Positions 54,458-64,000 are shown, counted from the first letter of the stretch. The stretch is 64,000 bases of DNA from Helichrysum umbraculigerum (GCA_949592205.1 CATIUR010000001.1:210248250-210312249), one strand, 5' to 3'. Translations and numbers: made by a program. Notes: a model not told the origin generated them from the sequence alone.

Positions 54458-55244
54458 TGTCCTCAAAACTCACCTTGGTAAGGATTGGGTCCTCAATAAT
54501 GTGAGGTTCATTCCCAAGCTCAAGAAGCGGTTGATTTCGATTGGGCAGTTGGATGATGAACGGTACCACATTAGGTTTGGCAACCAACAGTGGAAGGTTA
54601 TCAAGGGTAGTTTGGTAATTGCTCGCGGGTATAAACGAGGAACCTTGTATATGGTTGAGATTTCGAATGATGAATGGCTAGGTGGTGAGGTAGGTGTTGA
54701 AAGTCCTAGTCGGCTTGAGCTTCACGATATTGTTGAGAGATCTGGAACGAGTGGGAGTTCGGGAAGAGTTGAAACTAGTAGGAGTTTGGCGTTGAGTGGG
54801 AGCCTTGGGGTTTCTATGGATACGGTTTGTCATCTCGGTAGTGCTAGTGTTTTCAAGTCTTGGGTTAGATCTTCTCCAATGGCAACTAGGTTGCGACTGA
54901 CCGAGGGTGGTGAGCAAGATACTTTTCCGAGAGCCGCGTTTGATGTTGATTCCATACAGTGGGAGTTGGCTCGTTGGGGAAAGTTGTGTTTGCCGAAATT
55001 CATGCGCATGTTTGTGGTCGGTGATCCAACGGTGAAAGCAAGAGTGTTTGAGTGGATGATCAAGGGTGTGATGGTATTTTCACACAGCTGCCTTGATGGT
55101 GTTATTCACGTGGTTGTTCTACCGGGTGGTCTCATCTTTGTTGGAAAGGTAGATCGGGTAGACGAAAGGCTGTATGGATGGGTTGCAAGTGTAACGAGAG
55201 TGTTGGAGTCGTGCCGGGCTTCAACCGGTCTTCTCATGAACTAA
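54458..55244 (+). pseudogene. Copia-3 gag-protease, 3' part with an unrelated C-terminal domain
   Basis: It continues the frame of 32340-33265. The first about 70 codons are normal post-protease sequence (IPKLKKRLISIGQLDD, then RGTLYMVEI). After residue NDEW, where the pre-integrase and integrase domains should follow, the protein changes into a Gly/Ser-rich linker and a domain of about 120 residues without recognisable Pol motifs: LCLPKFMRMFVVG, then IHVVVLPGGLIFVGKVDR, ending at TAA/TGA-adjacent 55244. It is probably a deletion fusion or captured sequence. Function unknown. Confidence 0.8.
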
Positions 55245-55596
55245 TGAGAGGGCGATAAACTAGAGAGATTTCTTGGTCACAGTTTAATAGTGGAGTTCTG
55301 GTAACTGGTATCGAAAGTCTTCCGACTCGGTGTGGTCATGCGGCGTGTCCCGATAGTTTCGGCGGTATAAGTTTGAACATGTTCTATTAAAGTGGCGTGT
55401 TGAAGGGTTTTATTTTGTTCCGGTTTCAATAGGTGTAGTTGAAGAGCTTTTTATAAAAAGTCTATCTGATTTGAGTTTAATCGGTTTGCGTGTCCCAATT
55501 GTTGTTGGCGGTATGATGAAGTGGATTCGACTTGGTTGAAAGGGAAAGTATAGGGGTTGAATAATGTTGGGTTCGTTCGATATTTAAGTGGGAGAT
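55245..55596 (+). other. Copia-3 3' untranslated region and polypurine tract
   Basis: Non-coding; ends in AAGTGGGAGAT (55586-55596), the polypurine tract next to the 3' LTR. Confidence 0.75.
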
Positions 55597-55994
55597 TGTT
55601 GAGAATAAATATCGTACACACCAATATTCTAACTTTGGGTACAAGTAACAAATATTATTATTTATTATTAAAATAATAATAGTATGCTTTGTGAATTTGG
55701 AAACCATATTAAGTTGGCAAAAAGGAGTTTGATAGTCGGCAACACGTACGAGGCATTATTCATAATATATATTGTCCCTTATTTTGTAAAACCCTAACCC
55801 TACGAAAGTTAATAAGATCTCTCTCTAGTTTGGCCGTGGATTAAACCAATCGAGTAGATTGGATATAACCACGTTATATTTGCGTGTTCGTTTTCTATTC
55901 TCGTTATCTTAATTGCTTGTGTTTGATCCGTTTATTGTCGTGGGGTATAATCTTGTGATTGTACGTGTTCTTGGTTGGGTCCTAAAATCTATCA
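55597..55994 (+). repeat. Copia-3 3' LTR (398 bp)
   Basis: Identical in length to the 5' LTR, with two differences; followed by the duplication CTTGC. Confidence 0.95.
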
Positions 55995-56319
55995 CTTGCA
56001 ACAATAATTAGTGATTCGATTGATGATATACATATACATGTACATAATTTGATTTGAAGTACACAATTAATCTTAAGAGAAAATTACACAAATAGTCCTT
56101 TAGGTTTAAATCAAATTTCATTGGCAGTCCTTTACAAAGTTTAATTACACCAATGATCCTTTCTTTTGAAACTTATTACACTAATAGTCCTTTAAAATAA
56201 CGATAGTTAACTCTTCGCTAAAAAGGATCACACATGATATTTAATAATACCTTTTATTTTTTTAGTAAAATGTAAATTATAAAATTTTAAATGTGTATAA
56301 ATACATTATTAGCTGCGGA

Positions 56320-57126
56320 CACTACAAAAAAAAATGTTATTTTACCACACTTTTTTCTCCACGCTTTTAGGAATGTGAAAAACTTTTGGGTAAATTGATT
56401 TTGTCGGCTATGTACCCCCCTGTTTGTCCCAAGGTCGGCAACTTACCCTCTAAAGTTCCAATGTCTGCATTCAAGTGGTAAAGTTTGTATCGATGTAGGT
56501 AAGATGGTAACTTGTGACCGGAACAACGGGTTAAATTGACGACGTGGACGATTACAAATGCGACACGTGGTCTGACACATTGCTGCTCAATGAGCAATTA
56601 AAAGCCCGAAACGGTAAAACTTAATTTTTAAGAGATTCTAGCACATAATATAAGGTTAGATAGCATACATTGGAACTTTAGAGGGTAAGTTGCCGACCTT
56701 GGGACAAACATGAGGGGTACATAGCCGACAAAATCAATTTACCCAAAACTTTTTGAAAAAGATAAGATTTTTCACACTTATATAAGTAAGAAAAGAAAAG
56801 CTCACATTTAAAAGTGTTGAGAAATTATAACTTTTCAACACTTAAAAGTGTGCAAAAAAATTTGTAACACATGATTTTCGCACACAAAATAAAGTATGAA
56901 TAAATTGGGTGTTACAAAATTTTCCACACTTTAAAGTGTTGACAAGTTGTAATTTCTTCATACTTTTAAGTGTAATTTTTTCTTCTCACGCTTATATGTG
57001 TGAAGATTGTGGTAATTTCCACACTTATTGATATAACAATTTTATACACAATTATAAGTGTGGATAATTTAACATAATTCCAAACATTTTTAAAAATGAT
57101 GGATAAATGATATATTTGTTGTAGTG
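56320..57126. mobile_element. Non-autonomous CACTA-like element (about 440 bp without its insert)
   Basis: Starts CACTACAAAAAAA and ends TTTGTTGTAGTG, the CACTA-superfamily signature. The interior has many CACACTTNNAAGTGTG-type dyads in both orientations, as expected of subterminal repeats. No clear 3-bp duplication is seen, so the age is greater than that of its neighbours. It is split by the MITE at 56388-56744. Confidence 0.75.
56388..56744. mobile_element. MITE with about 80-bp inverted repeats and 9-bp duplication (357 bp)
   Basis: Duplications AAAACTTTT (56379-56387 and 56745-56753). The ends GGGTAAATTGATTTTGTCGG form inverted repeats of about 80 bp with very few mismatches. The 9-bp duplication points to the Mutator group. 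Youngest of the three nested DNA elements. Confidence 0.92.
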
Positions 57127-57703
57127 AGAGAGCATCATTTTCATTTTCCCACCATCAAATTATACATTTGTGGCTTAAAGATTACGAGTAACATATATGG
57201 TTATAATTCTCAATGTCATTTTACTTTGAAGCTAAGGTCTTTGTTTGAGATGTTTTTCGAGTAAGGAATGGATGTAAAGAGAAGAGACAGTAACTATCAA
57301 ATTCGTGACGAGATAAGATGAATGAGTGATGGAAGGTCCCAGGGTGGTGAAAGATGGTGTTGAACTATAAAATTTAATGTTTCGGTGCAGAAGAGAGCCG
57401 ATTTTGATCATGATTTTGCTAAGTGATACGGTGAAGATGAAAATGATGTTCTCTGCAGCTAACAATGTATATATACATATTTTAGATTTTATAGTTTATA
57501 TTTTATTTAAAAAAATTAAAAGAATTAAAAAAATCACGCATGGTCCTTTTTAACGAGGAGTTAACGATCGTTAGTTTAAATGACTATTAGCGTAATAAGT
57601 TTCAAAAGAAATGATCATTGGTGTAATTAAATTTTGTAAAGGAGTAACAGTGAAATTTGAGGTAAAGTTAAAGGACGATTTCTATAATTTTCTCTAATCT
57701 TAA

Positions 57704-57982
57704 CATATACCTACAACTTATATATGTAGATATATACTGAGTTTAAAAATTACTTAATGACGTGCATGCCTTTATGATGGCATTCCATCACGGTTTGAGC
57801 TTTGGTCACGAGCTCAGCTCGGCAAGATCACAATTGATAGCCGTGACGAGGTGGTTAATTTCCGTGACCAACTCCGCGATGAAACTCCTCAACCATGATC
57901 GCGGCCATGTCATGGTAACTCGGCCGCCAACAAGACTTGCGAATATTGAAGATTCTTCACCGTGCGTTTTGAGAGCTCCGAT
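57704..57982. other. Short intergenic stretch
   Basis: Contains the local palindromes GATGGCATTCCATC and CGAGCTCAGCTCG around 57776 and 57809. No gene seen. Confidence 0.5.
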
Positions 57983-59603
57983 GAAACGCCCAATTTTTTT
58001 TTTAAAAAAAAACTTATAACACACTTTACATGACTTATATAAACATAAGATATGCAACGGAAACGTTTAAATCCAAAACGAAGCTCAAAACTAGACCTGA
58101 CAACGATCCCACCGAGATCCTGAATGATCCCACCGGGATCAAGTTACCTGATCAAATGTACCAAACGATCCCACCCTAATGGTTATGATCCCACCGGGAT
58201 CTTTTGTTTCAGCAAAAACTCATACTTTTGACCCAAATTCAAACACGCATAACTTTTTACTCGTTAAGAGTTAGACCACCAAATTTTGCAGGCACCTCCG
58301 CTATGCCAAAATGAAGGTTTCCCTGTTTACACTTTTTCAAAATACGCATTTATCGAGAAAACAGACGTATAACCAATTTATGGCCATTTTGGACCATTTT
58401 AGTGGACAAGTCATATTCCAATTGACTTGGTTTCAGATTTCCAACTTTTGCCCACATATTCTATGATATATTTGACACGTGTGAGCATTTTCATTGACAT
58501 CATACACCCATTCTAATCCATTTTGACTCCTTTGACCCGTTTGGTGTCCATTTGAACACTTTCACCAAATCTAATCTATTTTAACCATATGATACATGAT
58601 TTCAATTCATTTAAATAACATGCCATAATTTTTGATTCATGATCACTCAAATGAGCTAAAATACCATCTTTGACACTTTGATCATAAGTTCACCATAACC
58701 ATGACCAATACACACATTATTCCACATCTAACAACAATTACCATTATACAATATTTCATGACCCAATTCGACACCATCATATTCCACTTTGACTTTATCA
58801 ACTCAAAGATACACTTTTACACAAAATTGGCACGTTACACTTTAATTCATCAACATTATTTCAAAGGTGTCTTTTTGGGCGATTTACACAAGTGATAATT
58901 CATAACGATAATTCAAAAGGGAGAGAAACTTGACTAACCACATTGCAAGCTCCATCCACGCTACTTCCTTATAGTCATATTTCTTCCAATTGGTTCAACC
59001 GAACCAAATACCTACAATATGAAACCACTAAAACGGGTAAGCATAAAGCTTAGTGAGCTTATGAGCAACCAAATGCATAATCCACAAATACAGTAACATA
59101 TTTCGTTTATCAAAACCACTTATCTGATTTCCACAAATACTACGAAACGATTGTAGATATTCTCTTTATTTCGGAAGGATCCGCGGTCCAAGAGATACAA
59201 TTAGTGCTAAGCACTTATTCCGTGATCACTGATTATTTCGTAATGATACCATCTCTACAATTTGCTCATTCCACAAAATCCACTAAATCATCATATTACT
59301 CCACATAACCATCACTTAATTAACAACCAAACATCTTACCACAAAACACAAAACATGACATCACCACAACAAGTATTAATCGATATCCTAATAACCACAT
59401 TTAAAAACAAGATTCGAAACAATTAATATTCCATTGGGTCATGCAAACCTCTTGCTCGGAAGCAATCCGGTAATACACACTCATTTTAATTCACAATTAA
59501 GAAACAAGATAAAATACAAATAATTACCATTCGATTGTATGAACCTCTTGCTCGTAAGCAATCTGGAACATACAATCATTACCCATTTAATTCCCATAAT
59601 ACT
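57983..59603 (-). mobile_element. Gypsy-type LTR fragment, cut by Copia-4
   Basis: The order of landmarks is the same as in the Gypsy-1 LTR although the sequence has diverged: an end like AACGCCCAAT, then gcaacggaaacg, then a dyad cluster, then gcataaagcttagtgagc, then ggatccgcggtcc, then gcaatccgg. It holds four GATCCCACC(G/C)..GATC-type motifs at 58104-58200. The homologous distal part is missing, which fits interruption by Copia-4 at 59604. No coding sequence. Confidence 0.5.
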
Positions 59604-59707
59604 TGTTGATGCAAAATCAACATGTATTGTCAACAGCTTGTATAGAATATTTAGCTTGAAATAATGTCATTAAATTACACGTGTTTGGGCCTGCGACACT
59701 GTCTGTG

Positions 59708-61908
59708 TGTAACATCCTGTTTCTGGGCCTGGAAATAAATTGTATTTTATTAAGTTTAAGTGGCTTATTTGGAAAATAAACAAGTAAAAGAGCCTTAGTT
59801 TTTATTGTGACTAATGAAATATAGTTTGTTTTAAATAAACAAAGTTCACGGTAAAATAAAAGTATTTTGACTTTCGGGTATTTTCGGGTTCCAGACAATA
59901 GGCTAGGAACGGGTATAATTTTACACCTAATTAAAGATGGGGCGGTGGAGTGACCGACTCATTTCCTTGTTTCTATCTAACTTCTCATCTCATTTCTTAA
60001 ACTTTCTCTCTATATCAATTTCAAAGAAATCAAAGGAAACAAGTTATAAACTTGTGTTTGTGGATTCAAATCACTAGAAAGAAACTTATAATCATCTTGC
60101 TCATCATCTCTATCTTGCTAAATCATTGTAAGTGTTCTTGGTGTTCATAAACTAATTTGATAGAAATTAGGTATTTGGTGAATAAGAATGTTTTGTATAA
60201 ATTGAAGCTTGAATAACATTGTTTGATGATTACTTGATGCTTAAATCGTTGATTACATGATGATTATGTGCTAGAATTAGTTGTGTTCTTGATAGTTAGT
60301 TCATAAGCTAGGTTTTGATGAATTTATGGAATTGATGATGATATATGTTAGGATTACATGGTAGAATTGTTGTTTGTAGTTGTGATATGATTATGGTTGA
60401 AGTTGTGGTCATTTTTATGGTAAATTCGTGGTTTACAACTGAATTTGGTGAAAATGGAATTTTGGTTCGTGTTATGTTTTGAGCTGAAAGTGCAGGTTCT
60501 GGTCTGCACTGGGAATACGGACGTATTCCCTTGAATACGGTCGTATTCTCGGGAATCCGCCGGATTCCCTCGGGGTATTCCCAAACGTATTCGTTTAAAA
60601 TCGTTCTGTTTGTGTTTTGGGGTTGGGAATACGGCGTATTCAGCTGAATACGGCGTATTCCCATGAATACGGGCGTATTCAGATGAATACGAACGTATTC
60701 CCCTTGTTTCAGTGATTTTTGTTTAGCTTCTATCTGGTATGGCATTTAATGATTGAACTAAGCTTATGGTTGAACTGTATATAAGATGTTAATCATGATT
60801 GATGATTATGTATTGGTTAGTATCATGTTTAAGATATGGATTTTGATTTGGATTAAGTTATGGAATGAGACACTAACTTGTTATCTTTGTGTTCTCAGAT
60901 AAGCGGGCGGCAACTCAGTGATATAAGACAACTGAGTTGAAGATCTTGGATTATCGGTGAGTGGAATTGTATTCCTCGGTTCAATTCCGTTGTAACGAGT
61001 TTGGTTGCAACGGATGAACTTTCGGTTATTGGTTTGACTTGTTATCGGTTATTGGTTAATACATTGATATGATTGTTGATATTGTGAATTGGATTACTTG
61101 GTTATGGTATTTGGATTATTGGTTATTATTGGTATTATTGTTGGCATGATGATTATGCGGTTTGAATAGGTTAGCTACATATTGTCATGACTATTATGAA
61201 ATATGTGATGCTTGGGCCGTTTGACATATGTAATTTCAGAGGTCAACGCTGGTTGGGTTTGTGGCTATTGTTGGGCTGCCTGGGTTTCCCAGATACATGT
61301 AGTTGAGGGATGAATCCTTGTCAGTGAAGATAGCTTCAAACTATCGGTAAGCCACTGTTGGGGCCGGCAGTGGTTGTAGGCTTTCGCTGGTTGGCTAACC
61401 AGGGGCCGCCGGTCCTCTTTGACGATACGTGTTTATGATTGCGAAGCTTTAGGCGGTAATCATAATTTGTGTGATTGGTTGTTTACGATGCTTTAGGCGG
61501 TAAACATTACTTGTTGGTTTGGTTTATTCGTTGTAGGCTTGTTATTTCTGAATTGAATCGTCGGATGCGGTTCCATTCACTTAGCATTGGCTAATCCCTC
61601 GTTGTTAAACTTTTTGCAGGTTTTTATTAGGTGTGAACCGGGTTGTAGATACTTAATGGGATGGCTGACTGTCACAGCGCTTACTCTGACAATTTTGGGG
61701 AATCTAACTTTTGGTTTCGAATAGTTTTTGTAACGCCCGGTGGTTTAAGTAAATGTTTGTAACTAAACTTATATATGTGCGTAAAGGTTTTGAAAAGTCG
61801 GTACTTTTAGACATATGTAATTAGGTAAAAATGTTTTGGGACCACGCTTTTAATGTATAATATAAAGTAATATGGTATGTTTTGGTCAGTAAGGAAAGGG
61901 GCCTTACA
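59708..61908 (+). mobile_element. Solo Gypsy LTR (2,201 bp) inside the Copia-4 LTR
   Basis: Duplications CTGTG (59703-59707 and 61909-61913). Starts TGTAACATCC and ends GGGCCTTACA. In this orientation it keeps the order of Gypsy-1 LTR landmarks: gagtggaattgtattcctcgg, then a CTAATCCCTCGTTGTTA segment. At 60519-60700 it carries about eight GAATACG(N)0-3CGTATTC dyads. No internal region or primer site, hence solo. Confidence 0.9.
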
Positions 61909-61913
61909 CTGTG

Positions 61914-62671
61914 TCGCAATGGGCTTGGGCCTGCGACATAAAGACTTGTGTCGCAGGGTCCAAGAGTCCAACATATAAATAGGCATTTAGGGTTGTTGAG
62001 ATTTAATTATGAAAATTAATTAATGTAATATAGTGGATGCAAGATCTTGTTTCCTTTAGTGGAAATAAGAAAATCGTGAGTGACTCAAGAGGATCATGCG
62101 GCCAAAGTTTTTTTTGGTATTTTCTTGTTGTACAAGTTTGCTACATCCTATATATTGTAACCCATACTCTTGTAAACCCTGGTGAGCCGTAATAGTAATA
62201 AAAAGAAAACTCTCTGGTTTGGCCCCGTGGACTAAAACAATCTTCAAGTTGGAGATTGGACATAACCACGTTAAATCCGTGTATCGTTTACGTTCTTGTT
62301 ATCGTTTATTTATCTTGTTGCTTTGTTTATTATTGCTAGTTTGCAATTATTATCCGTTTATTGTTTGTGGGTGTAACACGATTACACGAGCGTTGTTTGG
62401 CTTTGATTTTTGCTAACAAGTGGTTGTTGTTAGTTGGATGTTTCCTCTGCAAATACCTAACAAGGGTTTCATTTCTCGCTGATCGATCAGTTAGTTTTGT
62501 GAGGAACGTTCCGAGAGAGTCTGAGAATTTAATCATTGTTTTTGTTAATCAATAACAGAAACATTATTTATATCTTTGCGTTCATTTTATATTCACGTTC
62601 TTGTTAATTGATTGTTGATTTCCGCTATATACAATCTGTTTCGATTCATCTCATATCGAAAAGGACTTTCA
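61914..62671 (+). promoter_or_regulatory. Copia-4 LTR, 3' part with TATA box
   Basis: TATAAATA at 61974-61981 is the likely LTR promoter. Just upstream are TGTCGCA, TGCGACA and TGTCGCAGGG words. The downstream part (R-U5) matches the Copia-3 LTR in blocks. Confidence 0.75.
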
Positions 62672-62673
62672 GC

Positions 62674-62685
62674 TGGTATCAGAGA
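62674..62685 (+). other. Copia-4 primer binding site (tRNA-Met, one base off)
   Basis: TGGTATCAGAGA; the last base differs from the usual C. Confidence 0.85.
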
Positions 62686-63165
62686 TTTTGGGGGAGTTGA
62701 ATCGATTTTGAACGTGCTTTTGGGTTAAACGAAGGTGCGTATTGAAGATTAATTGGTTATTAATTGTTTCTGAGTTTATTGGGTTGATCAAATCGATTTA
62801 TAGAGTAATTTTTGGGGTTTATTCATCGCATATTCATCAAAATTCGTAAGGGTTTCGAAAAACTTTGATTTTAGGGTTTTCTGCAGCTGCTGTCGCGACA
62901 CTGCGACATTGCATGCGACATTGCTTGCGACATTGCTTGCGACGTAGCCTGCGACGTTGTGTGCGACATTGGCCCTTGTGTCTCAGCACTATTCATTGAG
63001 ACATAGGCCCTTGTGTCTCAACACTATTCATTGAGACATAGTGCTTAATTTTGCACTACCCAAGTTAGTTTTTTAAACTTAAAAGTGCTTAATTTTAGTT
63101 TTTTTTTTTTTTAAAAAGGGTTTCGTTTTACTCGGAATTTTTCGATATTTTTGAACGAAAAATTT
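62686..63165 (+). repeat. Copia-4 leader with repeated TGCGACAT and TGTCTCA units
   Basis: At 62890-62970, TGCGACATTGC and TGCGACGT words repeat six or seven times. At about 62970-63040 a 35-bp unit ggcccttgtgtctca..cactattcattgagacata occurs twice, pairing TGTCTCA with TGAGACA. The last 100 bp before the ATG are T-rich. No ORF. Confidence 0.8.
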
Positions 63166-64000
63166 ATGTCGCTAAATTCGATTATGGATTTTTTAAATGC
63201 AACCATGAGAGGAAGGTTGAAGTCCTTGTTCTATAAGGACTTTTCTCGGTGGAAGACTATCTTGGAATATTTGATTACATTGCATGATCCAAATTTATGG
63301 ATATATATTACTCAGCCATACGAGAAACCTAGAATAGCAGGTAGTGCATCTTTCAAAACAGTAAACCAAATGTCTGCCACAGAACGTGCAAATTTTGATG
63401 TGGAAAAGAAAACATTTGAGACAGTACTGGCATGTTTACCAAACGATGAAGCATCATGTTTCAGAACACAAGGAACATCGTTTAATCTGTGGAACTCTCT
63501 TGAAATAAGTTATGGAAGTAATACTAAGTTGAGAGTGACAAGTTCGGGCAAAGAGATAAAAGAGGAATTGATGAAGAAAGAAGATGACATCAAAGCTCTT
63601 GAATCTCATATACTTACATTGGAGAATGAATGCGAGGGAATGAAATTAAAAATTGTCGAACTTGTGAAAAGGGAAGAAGAATTGAAGGTAATTCAAACCC
63701 AAGTGCTTATCATGGAGAATGAACGGGAAGAATTACTGTTAAAGGTTTCCAGGATGGAAAGAGGAATTCTGGAATTTGAGAGCCAACAAACAGTATTAAC
63801 AAGGCTACAAAAAGATCATGAGCTTGCTTTAAAGACTATTCAAGATCTTTGTGAACGACTCTCTGAATCTGAAAAGGATGTGAAGAAGGTTTATGAATGT
63901 AAATCTTCTTGTGGTAAGGATAATTCTTCGTGTGAGAAGAAGAAATTTTCTCAGTTCACTAATTATTCGATACAAAAGAATAAGAAGTGTATGAAGTGTT
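63166..64000 (+). CDS. Copia-4 gag-like protein with shortened capsid domain and coiled coil (partial)
   Basis: ATG 63166; 278 codons visible, still open at the right edge. Residues 1-130 match the start of a Copia capsid domain (DFSRWKTILEYLI, LWIYITQPYEKP, FNLWNSLEISYG). The second half of that domain, normally about 100 residues, is absent. Instead residues about 145-250 form a long coiled coil (leucine heptads, Glu/Lys-rich). A possible CCHC knuckle begins at the edge (CMKC). Either a rearranged gag or a non-autonomous variant. Confidence 0.75.
   Translation, partial: MSLNSIMDFLNATMRGRLKSLFYKDFSRWKTILEYLITLHDPNLWIYITQPYEKPRIAGSASFKTVNQMSATERANFDVEKKTFETVLACLPNDEASCFRTQGTSFNLWNSLEISYGSNTKLRVTSSGKEIKEELMKKEDDIKALESHILTLENECEGMKLKIVELVKREEELKVIQTQVLIMENEREELLLKVSRMERGILEFESQQTVLTRLQKDHELALKTIQDLCERLSESEKDVKKVYECKSSCGKDNSSCEKKKFSQFTNYSIQKNKKCMKC

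Larger units (their letters stand above)
31902..55994 (+). mobile_element. Copia-3: short non-autonomous Ty1-copia element split by Gypsy-1
   Basis: Duplications CTTGC flank it (31897-31901 and 55995-55999). Its LTRs are 398 bp each and differ at two positions by eye. Without the nested Gypsy-1 the element is about 2.9 kb. It encodes gag and protease fused to an unrelated C-terminal domain, with no integrase, reverse transcriptase or RNase H, so it must borrow these from another Copia. Confidence 0.93.
56077..57694. mobile_element. MULE-like TIR element (1,618 bp) containing two nested elements
   Basis: Perfect 9-bp duplications TAATCTTAA (56068-56076 and 57695-57703). Terminal inverted repeats of about 170 bp, roughly 80-85% identical, begin GAGAAAATTA and contain TAATTACACCAATGATC and AAACTTATTAC. 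No transposase is encoded. The right interior (57127-57480) holds unique DNA that could be captured sequence but shows no coding signal. Confidence 0.88.
59604..64000 (+). mobile_element. Copia-4: Ty1-copia element, 5' part, truncated by window edge
   Basis: The 5' LTR starts TGTTGATGCA and ends CTTTCA (62671); it is about 862 bp after removing the nested solo LTR. The primer site follows at 62674, then a repeat-rich leader and a gag-like ORF open at the right edge. LTR similarity to Copia-3 (tttggcc..gtgga, ggacataaccacgtta) shows relatedness. Its left flank is a Gypsy LTR. Confidence 0.8.

Noticed and set aside
57762..58019. Possible protein gene
   Set aside because: No domain, spans an LTR boundary and a homopolymer run; no supporting signal.
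60308..60745. Small protein in the solo LTR
   Set aside because: It is a shadow of the GAATACG repeat cluster within a non-coding LTR.

Overview
This is a block of nuclear DNA from a flowering plant, made almost entirely of transposable elements. I see no host single-copy gene, rRNA, functional tRNA or CRISPR array. The AT-rich composition, plant-type Ty1-copia and Ty3-gypsy elements primed by initiator tRNA-Met, a MULE with a SWIM-type transposase, plant LINE ORF1/ORF2 and tRNA-derived SINEs all indicate a eudicot. The two Sirevirus-like Copia families that carry a large third ORF remind me of Asteraceae genomes (daisy or lettuce relatives); that placement is from memory and is not proven here.

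Layout, left to right. (1) 1-11085: a minus-strand Sirevirus-like Copia element, here called Copia-1, with 5' LTR, gag, pol and a roughly 1,200-residue third ORF that runs off the left edge. (2) 11086-16102: a minus-strand LINE whose ORF2 is cut by Copia-1 and whose ORF1 is split by a 2,077-bp solo Gypsy LTR. (3) 17367-27853: an older terminal-inverted-repeat element invaded by a 9,338-bp MULE (17591-26928). The MULE has 9-bp target duplications, a three-exon transposase gene with one premature stop, two separate small PB1-like genes and a DUF1985 gene. (4) 27854-31900: an AT microsatellite, two tRNA-derived SINEs and a 1,370-bp fold-back element with a 9-bp duplication. (5) 31902-55994: a three-level nest. 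A short non-autonomous Copia (Copia-3, plus strand) was hit by a chromovirus Gypsy (Gypsy-1, 33266-54452, minus), whose left LTR was then hit by a complete Sirevirus-like Copia (Copia-2, 33743-46300, minus). All three have perfect 5-bp duplications and LTR pairs differing by no more than about 0.5%, so all are very recent. (6) 56077-57694: a second nest of three DNA transposons. (7) 57983-64000: a Gypsy LTR cut by a plus-strand Copia (Copia-4), whose own LTR holds another solo Gypsy LTR; its gag ORF runs off the right edge.

Two themes stand out. First, Copia-1 and Copia-2 both carry, 3' of pol and in sense, a 900-1,200-residue ORF with the same order: an N-terminal globular domain, then a coiled coil near residues 430-485, then a C-terminal domain. 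An A-tract of 26-27 nt lies between pol and this ORF in both. Both also have branch-point, polypyrimidine and AG signals at the gag/pol junction, and Copia-2 has a strong splice acceptor 2 nt upstream of the third-ORF ATG. Second, most LTR families here carry a private, repeated, CG-rich or dyad motif of about 7-16 bp clustered in LTRs, leaders or spacers: ACAGNGG in Copia-1, GCGACGTA/TACGTCGC in Copia-2, AGCCGATCGGCT in Gypsy-1, GATCCCACCGGGATC at 58.1 kb, GAATACGnnCGTATTC at 60.5 kb, and TGTCGCA/TGTCTCA motifs in Copia-4. I regard this as the most likely under-described phenomenon in the window.
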